64,000 nucleotides of DNA, taken from NCBI RefSeq assembly GCF_900445265.1, contig NZ_UFTA01000002.1, positions 310,001 to 374,000 of the forward strand. Reading direction: 5' to 3'. This DNA is from Anaerococcus octavius (lineage in GTDB: Bacteria; Bacillota; Clostridia; Tissierellales; Peptoniphilaceae). The notes beneath the pieces are model-generated. The model was given only the letters and a program-made list of their open reading frames with translations, was not told the DNA's origin and did not search any database. The position numbers were made by a program, and so were the translations under genes. How positions within the stretch are numbered: position 1 is the stretch's first letter; the number at the start of each line of letters is the position of its first letter. Shown piece after piece: positions 9,191 to 16,832 of this stretch.

Positions 9191-9853
9191 TTAATATCTG
9201 TCGACTTTTTTTATTATAATTGCTCTAACAATTTGAACTAGAACAAATATTATAATAATTGTGATATGATAGTTCGGTATTATTTGAGTAAAATTGCCTG
9301 TAGCTATAATTAAATATCCCGCTGCTCCCTGCAAACCATAGATTAGAGTGTCTTTGAAATTTACTATATAAAATATTATGGAAATAATATTTATTAGTGA
9401 TACTAAAAAGGTAAAATATAGGAGCAATTCACCTAGGTTAGTAAAATTAAATTTTTCATATACTGCTCTAGTAATAAAAAATACTCCACTTTGATCTATA
9501 GGTCTTGGCATTAAATAATATAATATTACATAGGAAGCAATACCAAAAATTATAATCCCTATTATATCCTTTAAAAATGTTGCTAGAATTATATCCTTCC
9601 TAGTATTTGCAAATTGCAGACCTAATTTATTTGTTTTTACAAGTGATTCTGTTGTTGATGCCAGTAGCAAAGATAGGCAACTTATAAATAACAGTCCTCC
9701 TATGCTAGCTCTAATATTTACTGAGGAAGTATTTGAACCCTTAGCCATTAGGCCAAAAATAGCTCCTAGGACAATTGAGATTCCAGCAAATATTAAGAAG
9801 TAACGAAAATATGTTTTAATTTCTGCCTTCAGTAATTTTTTTACACCATCCAT
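9191..9853 (-). CDS. ABC-2 type membrane protein (GntR operon A, first permease)
   Basis: About 220 residues, strongly hydrophobic with roughly six membrane helices; starts MDGVKKLLKAEIKTYFRYFLIFAG, the usual amphipathic N-terminus leading into TM1. It directly follows the ATPase gene (1 nt gap). ATG 9853 is preceded by AGGAGA, which lies inside an apparent longer frame opening at 9868. It pairs with the downstream permease to form a heterodimeric channel, by inference from operon structure. No homologue of known substrate is recognised. Confidence 0.75.
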   Translation of the reverse strand: MDGVKKLLKAEIKTYFRYFLIFAGISIVLGAIFGLMAKGSNTSSVNIRASIGGLLFISCLSLLLASTTESLVKTNKLGLQFANTRKDIILATFLKDIIGIIIFGIASYVILYYLMPRPIDQSGVFFITRAVYEKFNFTNLGELLLYFTFLVSLINIISIIFYIVNFKDTLIYGLQGAAGYLIIATGNFTQIIPNYHITIIIIFVLVQIVRAIIIKKVDRY

Positions 9854-9854
9854 A

Positions 9855-10715
9855 CTAATTCTCCTCATTTATTGCTATAAATAAGTCTCGTAAATCTAGT
9901 CTATCGATTCTAGCTTTTTGTTTAATATTATTTATTTCCTCTTCATTAAATTTATCGTATACACTAACAATGGCTTGGTTTGCAAAAGTTTTTTTACTTA
10001 TGATATTTTTATTAGCGAGCATATCCATATCTTTTGGGTCAAGGGTTATAGAATATGACTTTTCTTCTATATCATAGATAGGTTCATTTACTATAACGTC
10101 TTTGTCTTTTAAGATTATGACATCAGTAATCATTTTTTCTATATCAGCTACATTATGAGATGATATAATTACAGTAGATTCATCTACTTCTTGAAATTCC
10201 ATAAGTTTTTTATAAAAAATATCTTTATTGATCTCATCTAGACCTGTGGTTGGTTCATCAAAAAATAGAAAATTTACTCCACTTGCAAGGCCTATAGCAT
10301 TTCTAAAAAGACTTTGCTTACCAAAAGAAAGCTTTCTATATCTAGTCTTCATATCAATATCAAATATATTAATTAGTTGATCAAATCTTTCTTTATTAAA
10401 ATTTTCTAAAAGAATATAGATCAAATCCATAATCTTATAAAGGCGTTCGGCTTTTAAGCCTTCTGCAATGAGATCTTCTCCAACTAGTAATACTCTTTTT
10501 TTATAGACTTTATTTTCTCTAATGGGTTTAGAATTATAGGTTATTTGACCCTGGTAGTTTACTAGTTGATCTGACAGAATTTTAAGAAGAGTAGTTTTTC
10601 CAACTCCATTTCTAGCAAACAATCCATAGATTCTGTTTTCTTCTATATTTAGGTTTGCATTTTTAAATATAACTTTATTATCAAATGATTTATTTAAATT
10701 TCTAACCTCTATCAT
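9855..10715 (-). CDS. ABC transporter ATP-binding protein (GntR operon A)
   Basis: A cytosolic nucleotide-binding subunit of 286 aa that powers the two downstream membrane proteins. Walker A is GLFARNGVGKTTLLK (near residue 32), the signature is KLSFGKQSLFRNA (a weak LSxGx form), Walker B is FLFFDEPTTGLDE, and the H-loop is IISSHNVADIE. The signature lacks the usual second Gly (SFGKQ) as in several YtrB-type proteins. ATG 10715 follows AAGGAGG; a longer frame from 10751 would run through the gntR gene. It overlaps the gntR end by 14 nt, so the operon is translationally coupled. Confidence 0.88.
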   Translation of the reverse strand: MIEVRNLNKSFDNKVIFKNANLNIEENRIYGLFARNGVGKTTLLKILSDQLVNYQGQITYNSKPIRENKVYKKRVLLVGEDLIAEGLKAERLYKIMDLIYILLENFNKERFDQLINIFDIDMKTRYRKLSFGKQSLFRNAIGLASGVNFLFFDEPTTGLDEINKDIFYKKLMEFQEVDESTVIISSHNVADIEKMITDVIILKDKDVIVNEPIYDIEEKSYSITLDPKDMDMLANKNIISKKTFANQAIVSVYDKFNEEEINNIKQKARIDRLDLRDLFIAINEEN

Positions 10716-11079
10716 CCATATCCTCCTTATTATAAATATCTTGAATTTCATTTATCAATTCATCTTTACTTATTCCAAGTAACTTAATATTTTTAATTAG
10801 ATCTGGAAGTATATTATCTAGATACTCTTGCCTTCTTTTTTCTTTAATAATATCTATAGCTTTATCAGTTACAAACATGCCCATACCTCTTTTTTTATAA
10901 AGTATTCCTTCATCTACCAATATATTTAATCCCTTCCTAGCTGTAGCTGGGTTTATACTATATACATTTGCAAACTCTGTAGTAGAAGGGGACTGATCTC
11001 CTGCTAGAAGTAAACCATCTAGGATTTGGTTTTCTACCATTTCTGCTACTTGTTCAAAAATAAGTTTATTGGAATCCAT
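10702..11079 (-). CDS. GntR family transcriptional regulator, YtrA-like (operon A)
   Basis: 125 residues: an N-terminal winged helix (QVAEMVENQILDG...STTEFANVYSINPATARKGLNILVDEGILYKKRGMGMFVT) and a short helical tail rather than a full effector domain, as in the YtrA subfamily, whose members repress a neighbouring ABC operon. ATG 11079 follows AAGGAGG. A 20-bp palindrome (11101-11120) lies between its promoter and its start, so autorepression is likely. It is the first gene of a four-gene operon with an ATPase and two permeases. Confidence 0.88.
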   Translation of the reverse strand: MDSNKLIFEQVAEMVENQILDGLLLAGDQSPSTTEFANVYSINPATARKGLNILVDEGILYKKRGMGMFVTDKAIDIIKEKRRQEYLDNILPDLIKNIKLLGISKDELINEIQDIYNKEDMDDRG

Positions 11080-11100
11080 TCATATAGCCTCCTTATCTGT

Positions 11101-11120
11101 TAATTACTTAAGTAACTAAC
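11101..11120. promoter_or_regulatory. palindromic operator of GntR operon A
   Basis: TTAATTACTTAAGTAACTAA is a 20-bp inverted repeat centred on CTTAAG with a single mismatched pair. It lies just downstream of the -10 element of the minus-strand promoter and upstream of the gntR start, where a repressor would block transcription. Confidence 0.7.
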
Positions 11121-11133
11121 TATCTTAATTTTA

Positions 11134-11161
11134 TTATAGCAGGTAAATTTATAATGTCAAG
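11134..11161 (-). promoter_or_regulatory. promoter of GntR operon A
   Basis: On the minus strand TTGACA (11156-11161) is separated by 16 nt from TATAAT (11134-11139): both hexamers are perfect consensus. Confidence 0.8.
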
Positions 11162-11180
11162 AAAATTTTGCAAAAGAAAA

Positions 11181-11210
11181 AAAGAACTATCTTTTTGGAT
11201 AGTTCTTTTT
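11181..11210 (-). terminator. terminator of GntR operon B
   Basis: A perfect 12-bp stem (11181-11192 with 11199-11210) is followed on the minus strand by an A/T tract. It ends the second GntR-ABC operon just before the promoter of the first. Confidence 0.8.
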
Positions 11211-11382
11211 ATACATCATTGTTATTAATGTGGCTTGCAATAATTAATATAAGACCAACTCCTAGTGATGATAATTGAATAATTCCATTTATTGGAATTA
11301 TGTGGAGTATTCCTAGCATGGCTCCCGAGATTGCTATAAATTTACCTATAAAATTAAGATTTTTTCTTGATTTATTATCCAT
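11188..11382 (-). CDS. small two-helix membrane protein, last gene of GntR operon B
   Basis: A 64-codon frame that begins ATG at 11382, behind AAGGAGT. The start MDNKSRKNLNFIGKF leads into two hydrophobic segments (about 11-29 and 35-50), then a short basic tail, MMYKKNYPKR. The stop falls inside the operon's terminator stem, an unusual position that suggests either a recently extended C-terminus or that the tail is dispensable. It starts 5 nt after the preceding permease stop. Function is unknown; a small accessory subunit of the ABC transporter is the simplest reading from context. Confidence 0.6.
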
Positions 11383-11387
11383 TTTTA

Positions 11388-12035
11388 TTACTCCTTTTTA
11401 TTAACGATATTCTTTGAAATCGTAAATGAGATATATCCTACTAATACGCTTACTAATAAGATAGATATGATAGTGGCCCATATATTATTTTTAAGGTAGT
11501 CAATAATCTCTATTAAATTATTTGATATATCTGTGTATATATACAAGGAAGCTCCTAAAACATAAAATATAACCGGAATTATAGAAAATAATCTAACCTT
11601 TATAGTTCCGTATTTATAATATAAAGGAAGTTGGATAGAGATTAATATTACATAGAAAATCATACCTAATATAATTGATATAATTATTTCTGATGGGCTT
11701 GAAACTATTTTTTTTAAAATCAGTACTAATATCAATCTTAGGAATACGCTAAGTATAATTCCAATAAAACCAATTATTATCATCAAGCCATATCTTGAAC
11801 TAATAAGGTCAATTTTTGATACAGGAAGTGATCCATAAAATTTATCTAGTTTTTCATTTGTATCAACTTCAAATGGGAGGGAGGTTAGTTTCATAGCCAT
11901 AAGTGTAGCTGCTAATAGTGCAGAAAATATTATGCTACTTGATTGTATGGTAATTATTGATGCTATTATCATATAATATAAGATTGGCAAAAGATATGAC
12001 TTTATTAAATTCCATTGAATTTTAATTGTAGACAT
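11388..12035 (-). CDS. ABC-2 type membrane protein (GntR operon B)
   Basis: 215 residues with about six membrane segments; the stretch TNEKLDKFYGSLPVSKIDLISSRYG between TM2 and TM3 is the pattern of ABC-2_membrane_5/BcrB-like permeases (LPVS/LPI box). Start ATG 12035 follows GGAG. It is encoded directly after its ATPase (11 nt). Together with the ATPase it probably forms an exporter or membrane-stress-responsive transporter; cargo unknown. Confidence 0.8.
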   Translation of the reverse strand: MSTIKIQWNLIKSYLLPILYYMIIASIITIQSSSIIFSALLAATLMAMKLTSLPFEVDTNEKLDKFYGSLPVSKIDLISSRYGLMIIIGFIGIILSVFLRLILVLILKKIVSSPSEIIISIILGMIFYVILISIQLPLYYKYGTIKVRLFSIIPVIFYVLGASLYIYTDISNNLIEIIDYLKNNIWATIISILLVSVLVGYISFTISKNIVNKKE

Positions 12036-12046
12036 CTTGATCTCCT

Positions 12047-12898
12047 TTATTTATTCTTATTTTTAAAAATCATTATTTCTTCAATGCTAGGATTTAATAT
12101 TTGAAAATCATCATTTTTAAAATTCGACAAATTTTTTGTTTCAATTAATGATCTAAAACCATAATCAGAAATTTCATTGGTTATCATAAATTTTATTAAA
12201 TTATCGTTCAGTTTATCTTTTGAACCTTGTACAATACGGTAATTTTCTAAAAACATATCTTTTGTTCCACTATAATCAATCTTTCCTTTAATTAAGTATA
12301 TGATGTAGTCAGCTATTTTTTCTAAATCATTAGTGATATGAGTTGAAAATATAACACTATTACTTTCAGTTTGTACAAATTCTTGTAGTATTTCAAGTAA
12401 ATCATTTCGAGATATAGGATCAAGTCCAGAAGTAGGCTCATCAAGTATAAGAGTTTTTGAACCATGAGCTAAGGCAACAGCTAACATCAGTTTCATTTGC
12501 ATACCTTTTGATAAGGAAGATATAGTTTTTTCTTTATCAAGATTAAATATATCAATGTAATCCATATATTTTTTATGAGACCAGTGATTATAATATGGGC
12601 TTATATTTTTTTCAAGTGTTTCTGCTGTCCAAAATGAGGGGAAAAAATTTGAATCAAGTACGATTCCAATTTTATCTTTATAAATGAAACTTTCGTCATT
12701 TATGTTATTACCATCCACATATATCAAGCCACTTTCAGCTTTTATAATATTTAAGATAGAATTAATTAATGTGGTTTTTCCCGCACCATTTCCACCTATA
12801 ATCCCTGTTATATAACCCTTTGGGAAATCTGTGGTTATATTTAATTCGAAATTTGTGTATTGTTTAACTAGCTTATCGATTTTTATTACACTATTCAT
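12047..12898 (-). CDS. ABC transporter ATP-binding protein (GntR operon B)
   Basis: 283 residues. Walker A GGNGAGKTTLIN (near 35), signature SLSKGMQMKLMLAVALA (near 130), Walker B TLILDEPTSGLDP, H-loop STHITNDLE; the order and spacing are those of YtrB/BcrA-type ATPases. A C-terminal ~70-residue extension is not recognised. ATG 12898 is preceded by GGAG. It lies 8 nt after the GntR gene and 11 nt before the permease, so all are one operon. Confidence 0.92.
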   Translation of the reverse strand: MNSVIKIDKLVKQYTNFELNITTDFPKGYITGIIGGNGAGKTTLINSILNIIKAESGLIYVDGNNINDESFIYKDKIGIVLDSNFFPSFWTAETLEKNISPYYNHWSHKKYMDYIDIFNLDKEKTISSLSKGMQMKLMLAVALAHGSKTLILDEPTSGLDPISRNDLLEILQEFVQTESNSVIFSTHITNDLEKIADYIIYLIKGKIDYSGTKDMFLENYRIVQGSKDKLNDNLIKFMITNEISDYGFRSLIETKNLSNFKNDDFQILNPSIEEIMIFKNKNK

Positions 12899-12906
12899 AT
12901 TTTCTC

Positions 12907-13290
12907 CTAATCATTAATTTCAATCTTGTATATCATTTCTAGTAATTGTTTTAAATCTTTTAAATTTAGATTAGAAATATTAGCCAAATTTACAGCTTGG
13001 GAAAACAAGTTTTCAATTTCACGGATATATTGTTCTTTAACAATTAGTGACTGAGTATCTCCAACAAAAAATCCACTTCCTTGTACACCTACTATAAATC
13101 CCTCACTTTCAAGTTCAGTATATGCTCTATTTACAGTTAAGATGCTTACCTTTAATTCTTTTGCAAGGCCCCTTAGAGAGGGTAGCTGTTCATTGTTTTT
13201 TAAACTGCCTTCTATAATTGCTTTAATTATCTGATTTTTAATTTGAATATAAATTGGATCTTCACTTTGCGCATTTATTAGTATATCCAT
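12907..13290 (-). CDS. GntR family transcriptional regulator, YtrA-like (operon B)
   Basis: 127 residues with an N-terminal winged helix (YIQIKNQIIKAIIEGSLKNNEQLPSLRGLAKELKVSILTVNRAYTELESEGFI) and a short dimerisation tail, typical of YtrA-type repressors of ABC operons. The GGAGT ribosome site is about 12 nt from ATG 13290, longer than usual. A 5-7-5 inverted repeat overlaps the edge of its -10 element, so autorepression is likely. It is paralogous to the regulator at 10.7-11.1 kb but clearly divergent in sequence. Confidence 0.88.
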   Translation of the reverse strand: MDILINAQSEDPIYIQIKNQIIKAIIEGSLKNNEQLPSLRGLAKELKVSILTVNRAYTELESEGFIVGVQGSGFFVGDTQSLIVKEQYIREIENLFSQAVNLANISNLNLKDLKQLLEMIYKIEIND

Positions 13291-13323
13291 TAACTATTCA
13301 TTACTCCTTTTAATAATTGTTTA

Positions 13324-13340
13324 ACTGTATATATAACAGT
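13324..13340. promoter_or_regulatory. inverted-repeat operator of GntR operon B
   Basis: ACTGT and ACAGT arms flank a 7-nt AT spacer; the element overlaps three bases of the minus-strand -10 hexamer, a typical repressor position. Confidence 0.6.
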
Positions 13341-13366
13341 ATAACTATTTTTTGAAAAATTGTAAA
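13338..13366 (-). promoter_or_regulatory. promoter of GntR operon B
   Basis: On the minus strand TTTACA (13361-13366), 17-nt spacer, TATACT (13338-13343). Confidence 0.7.
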
Positions 13367-13377
13367 GTAAAAATGAC

Positions 13378-13405
13378 AAAAAAAAGAACCACATATGTGG
13401 TTCTT
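13378..13405 (-). terminator. terminator of mscL
   Basis: A perfect 22-bp palindrome (13384-13405), whose 11-bp arms would fold with a small loop at the centre, followed on the minus strand by a T run. It lies 11 nt after the mscL stop. Confidence 0.8.
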
Positions 13406-13416
13406 AATTTCTAAAA

Positions 13417-13857
13417 TTATTCTACAATTGTTACACGGTCATTATGAGCATGAGCGTATTCATTGTGGTAACCTTCTAGTTCACTTGTACAGTGTGGGCA
13501 TCTTGTTGCTTCTACTGCAATTGAAGATTTGCAGTATGGGCATTCTTTAGTAGGTGCTTCTTCGCTAGCTTCGTCACTATTTCTATTAAATGTTTTTACT
13601 ATTGCAAACATTACAAATGATATGATTAAGAATGTGATAATAGCATTAATTAAATTACCAAACATTAGTTTTGCACCACCAACTGTTACGTAAAGGTCTG
13701 AAAAGTCTACTCCAGCTGTAAGACCAGTTATAATTGGCATTAGCAAATCTTCTACTACTGAGTTAACAATTGCTGTAAAAGCAGTACCCATGATAATACC
13801 AACTGCCATATCAAGTACATTGCCTTTGGCAATAAAATCTTTAAATTCTTGTATCAT
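13417..13857 (-). CDS. mscL: large-conductance mechanosensitive channel MscL with C-terminal zinc ribbon
   Basis: 146 residues. Residues 1-92 are canonical MscL: the N-terminal amphipathic helix MIQEFKDFIAKGNVLDMAVGIIMG, TM1 (about 14-42, pore), a periplasmic loop with LTAGVDFSDLYVTVGGAKLMFGNLINA, and TM2 (about 68-90). Instead of the usual charged helical bundle the tail holds CPYC (106-109) and CPHC (120-123), a two-knuckle zinc ribbon, then a His-rich end (HNEYAHAHND). The channel releases solutes on hypo-osmotic shock. It is monocistronic and divergent from the Nudix gene. Confidence 0.95.
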   Translation of the reverse strand: MIQEFKDFIAKGNVLDMAVGIIMGTAFTAIVNSVVEDLLMPIITGLTAGVDFSDLYVTVGGAKLMFGNLINAIITFLIISFVMFAIVKTFNRNSDEASEEAPTKECPYCKSSIAVEATRCPHCTSELEGYHNEYAHAHNDRVTIVE

Positions 13858-13985
13858 GACAAAATCCTTTCTATATATTTGTTTAAGTCACTGTTTATAT
13901 TATACCTGTTATACTAGTTTTTTAATCAATATTTTGATTTGACTAATATCTTATATTTTTATAATATAAAGTTACAGAGGTTATT

Positions 13986-14564
13986 ATGAAAAATTTATTG
14001 GTTGATGACGAGTTTTATGATAAGATTAGAAATTATGCAGTTCTTATTCCTATAATAGAAGTGGATGGTAAAGACCATATTTTATTTGAAGTAAGATCAC
14101 AAAATATTACCCAGCCAGGAGAAGTAAGTTTTCCTGGAGGTCGAGTAGAAATGGGTGAAACTTTTAAAAAAGCTGCCATAAGAGAAACTATGGAAGAACT
14201 TTTGCTAGACTACGAGGATATAGAGTATCTAGGGTATTCTTCTATGATTTTAAATTCATCTTATACTCATGTAAAATCTTTTTATGGGAGATTACATAAA
14301 AATATATCAGAAATAAAGTATAATGAAGAAGTAGAAAGAGTTTTTACAGTTGATATAGATTATTTAAAAAATCATAGTCCGATTGTATATCGCTCTCCAT
14401 ATAAATTAGATTTTCCGGAAGATTTTCCTTTTGATAAAATACCACATGGTAGAAAATATAATTTTGCCACTGTATATAAAGAATTATACTTTTATGATAC
14501 AGATCCTGTAATATGGGGATTAACTGCAAAACTTTTAAAAAATTTTATAGAAAGATTAGATTAA
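13986..14564 (+). CDS. Nudix hydrolase, CoA pyrophosphatase type
   Basis: 192 residues. The Nudix box GGRVEMGE-x7-RETMEEL (about residues 48-69) is complete, with the REuxEE metal-binding glutamates. The preceding VRSQNITQPGEVSFPGG matches the UPF0035/NudL CoA-diphosphatase signature (L-L-x-R-S-x-x-L-x-x-H-x-G-x-v-x-F-P-G-G) in a degraded form, so CoA or a related nucleotide-diphosphate is the likely substrate. Cytosolic. Start ATG is behind AGAGG. One nt separates it from the next gene, so these two are an operon. Confidence 0.85.
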   Translation: MKNLLVDDEFYDKIRNYAVLIPIIEVDGKDHILFEVRSQNITQPGEVSFPGGRVEMGETFKKAAIRETMEELLLDYEDIEYLGYSSMILNSSYTHVKSFYGRLHKNISEIKYNEEVERVFTVDIDYLKNHSPIVYRSPYKLDFPEDFPFDKIPHGRKYNFATVYKELYFYDTDPVIWGLTAKLLKNFIERLD

Positions 14565-14565
14565 T

Positions 14566-15396
14566 ATGAGAAACGATATTAATAACAAACTCATCTCTTA
14601 TGCCAAAACTAATGATGCAATTGAATCTATATTTTGTATAAAAAATGAAAATTACGATTCATTTTATAAAGTATATACAATTGTAAATGATATTATAATT
14701 GGAAAACTTGAAGAGGAGTTAGTTGGTCTATTTGATGATGTTATACTTGTAAATAGAATAAAAGAAGAATTTAGCATTGATAAATCAAAGGTGCCTTTTA
14801 CCAGCATCAACATTTATAAAAAAGATAATACAAAAATAACAGAAAGTATTATCTCCAGCGAATATGCAGATGTTTTTCTTAAAACCTTGCCAAAAGATAT
14901 AGAGTTTATATATACAAAAATTGGTACCGATAGGCTTGATATAAATGAAAATTTTAAATATGAAGTTCCTAAAGAATATGAGTTTGTATCTACTATTAGA
15001 AACTTTTTTGCAAGTGCTATAGAGGTTTCACTTTATATTAGTGAAAAAGATGAAATAGCAGCCAGTCTAAAGATGCAAGAAGTTAGAAATTATTTATTAT
15101 CTATGATAAATTTCTACATAAAAGATAAGTACGCCTACACAATGGATAAGGGTTATGATGGTCAAAAATTAAAAAGTACCCTAGATGTAGATACAAAAGA
15201 AAAATTCCTTTTAACTTACAATCACGAGGACTTTATGGACATTTATAATTCATTATTTAAAGCATGCGTTTTATTTAGAAAAATAGCTATGCAATTAGCT
15301 ATAGATCTAGGCTATGAATATCCAAAAAAAATAGATGTAGAAAGTCTTAAAATTTTAAGGGCAAATTACAAAAAACTTGAGTCATTCTTAAGCTAG
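14566..15396 (+). CDS. ANT(6)/AadK-like protein lacking the nucleotidyltransferase active site
   Basis: 276 residues. The C-terminal two thirds resemble the streptomycin/aminoglycoside 6-adenylyltransferase family (PF04439): EVRNYLLSMINFYIKDKYAY...LKSTLD...KFLLTYNHEDFMDIYNSLFKACVLFRKIAMQLAIDLGYEYP follows the family's helical domain almost step by step. In the N-terminal region, however, the GSR-x(n)-D-x-D nucleotidyltransferase motif that binds ATP and metal is absent (IESIFCIKNENYDSFYKVY stands at its place). I infer a catalytically inactive or repurposed homologue, not a resistance enzyme. Upstream Nudix and downstream dacF genes are close (1 and 8 nt), suggesting one operon. Confidence 0.6.
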   Translation: MRNDINNKLISYAKTNDAIESIFCIKNENYDSFYKVYTIVNDIIIGKLEEELVGLFDDVILVNRIKEEFSIDKSKVPFTSINIYKKDNTKITESIISSEYADVFLKTLPKDIEFIYTKIGTDRLDINENFKYEVPKEYEFVSTIRNFFASAIEVSLYISEKDEIAASLKMQEVRNYLLSMINFYIKDKYAYTMDKGYDGQKLKSTLDVDTKEKFLLTYNHEDFMDIYNSLFKACVLFRKIAMQLAIDLGYEYPKKIDVESLKILRANYKKLESFLS

Positions 15397-15404
15397 GGGA
15401 GTAT

Positions 15405-16613
15405 ATGAAAAATAAAAAAATCTTATCCTTTTTATTATCTATTATATTTATTTTAGCTCCATTAAAAGCCTTGGCAGCAAAGCAAAGTCAAGTTGTTGGA
15501 CTAGATGATAATGTTAGAAGCTATATTATAGGCAATGAAAAAACTGGGGATATTTATTACGAAAAAAATGCTGATGAGTCTTTGCCAATGGCATCACTTA
15601 GTAAGCTTATGACTTATTTATTAGTAAAAGAAGCTATTGATGATGGGGAAATTTCTCTTGACCAAGAAGTGGTTGTTGATAAAGAAGCTGCTAAATTTAA
15701 TAGCTGGGAATATTCAGCACTTGGACTAGAAGAAGGAGAAGTTTTTACAATAGAAGAACTTTTGCAAGGATTAATGGTGGTTTCTGGAAATGATTGTGCC
15801 TATCAACTAGCAGTGACTGTTGATGATTCAGAAACAGAATTTGCAAGACGAATGAATATGAAAGCTGGAGAATTAGGACTTGATAGCCAAATATTTTATA
15901 ATGCAAGTGGTGTAGAAACAGAAGATGGCGATCAAAACTCATCGTCTGCTAAAGATTTATTTAAATTAGTCCAACATATTGTAGGAAAATATCCAGAAAT
16001 ATTGGAATATGGCAGCGTCAGAGAAATTGTAGATCATAGGCGTAATATAGATGTAGCATCAACTGTGCCTTTAGTTGGAGAGATACCTGGAGTTGATGGT
16101 CTAAAAACAGGAACGACAGATCAAGCAGGAGCTTGTCTAGTTACTACAACTGATATGAAAAAAATCGATGAAAATGATGATTTTAGAACAATCGGAGTAG
16201 TAATGGGAGCAGATCAAAAGGACACAAGAGATAGTGTAATGAGTGATCTAATTTACTATGTAAGTAGGTATTATAATTTAGACAGCGTACTAGATAAAAA
16301 TGTAGCAGTTGATTCTATAAAAAATAATACTACTTCCCAAGGTTACATAGATCTTTATCCAAGTGAAGATGTAAATATTATTGTAAAAGATGGAAGCCAC
16401 GCTGCAATAAAGTATAATATAAAAGATAATGTAAAAGCACCTATAAAAGCTGGAGATCAGCTAGGAGAAGCTAAAGTTAGCTACGAAAATGAAGAATATA
16501 CAGTACCATTAGTAGCCGAAAATGATTTGAAACAAGCCTCTACCTTTTCAAGAATAATTAGAACTGCTGAAGATGCGGCAGACTTTTTACTTAAAGTGCT
16601 TATTGCTAGGTAA
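15405..16613 (+). CDS. dacF: D-alanyl-D-alanine carboxypeptidase (DacF/PBP5 type, S11 family)
   Basis: A 402-residue serine DD-carboxypeptidase that trims the terminal D-Ala of peptidoglycan stem peptides outside the membrane. A signal peptide (about 1-25, ending ALA) precedes the penicillin-binding fold: S-L-S-K at 64-67 (nucleophile Ser64), SGN near 127, KTG near 235. The C-terminal part (about 290-380) is the PBP5_C beta domain, followed by a terminal amphipathic helix that likely tethers to the membrane. Start ATG follows AGGGGAG. The gene symbol is by family; paralogues cannot be excluded. Confidence 0.9.
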   Translation: MKNKKILSFLLSIIFILAPLKALAAKQSQVVGLDDNVRSYIIGNEKTGDIYYEKNADESLPMASLSKLMTYLLVKEAIDDGEISLDQEVVVDKEAAKFNSWEYSALGLEEGEVFTIEELLQGLMVVSGNDCAYQLAVTVDDSETEFARRMNMKAGELGLDSQIFYNASGVETEDGDQNSSSAKDLFKLVQHIVGKYPEILEYGSVREIVDHRRNIDVASTVPLVGEIPGVDGLKTGTTDQAGACLVTTTDMKKIDENDDFRTIGVVMGADQKDTRDSVMSDLIYYVSRYYNLDSVLDKNVAVDSIKNNTTSQGYIDLYPSEDVNIIVKDGSHAAIKYNIKDNVKAPIKAGDQLGEAKVSYENEEYTVPLVAENDLKQASTFSRIIRTAEDAADFLLKVLIAR

Positions 16614-16635
16614 TAAGGCTTTCTGCCTTTTAGAA

Positions 16636-16657
16636 GACCCGTGCTATTAAGCGGGTC
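16636..16657 (+). other. GC-rich hairpin ahead of tRNA-Arg
   Basis: GACCCG and CGGGTC can pair across a 10-nt loop. It lacks a T tract (it is followed by C's), so it is not a typical terminator; it may be part of the tRNA precursor leader. Confidence 0.4.
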
Positions 16658-16686
16658 CCCCCTCTGGCTAGACGGACTAAATTCGT

Positions 16687-16763
16687 GTTTCAGTAGCTCA
16701 GCTGGATAGAGCACCGCCCTCCTAAGGCGGGTGTCGGAGGTTCGAATCCTCTCTGGAACACCA
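16687..16763 (+). tRNA. tRNA-Arg (anticodon CCT)
   Basis: A complete 77-nt cloverleaf: acceptor GTTTCAG/CTGGAAC (one T-G pair), D arm GCTC/GAGC, anticodon stem CCGCC/GGCGG with loop CTCCTAA giving anticodon CCT, variable loop GTGTC, T arm GGAGG/CCTCT with TTCGAAT loop, and encoded ACCA end. It reads AGG codons. Single gene, between dacF and tadA. Confidence 0.97.
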
Positions 16764-16832
16764 ATTAAATTTAATTTAGAAATATCTTTATTAATAAAGA
16801 TATTTTTTTATATTTATTTTTAAAGGATTATT

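Noticed and set aside
14566-15396. Annotation as a functional streptomycin resistance gene
   Set aside because: The N-terminal nucleotidyltransferase motif is absent, so only the family resemblance is claimed.
16636-16657. Hairpin before tRNA-Arg as a terminator
   Set aside because: No T tract follows the stem, so it is listed only as a hairpin.
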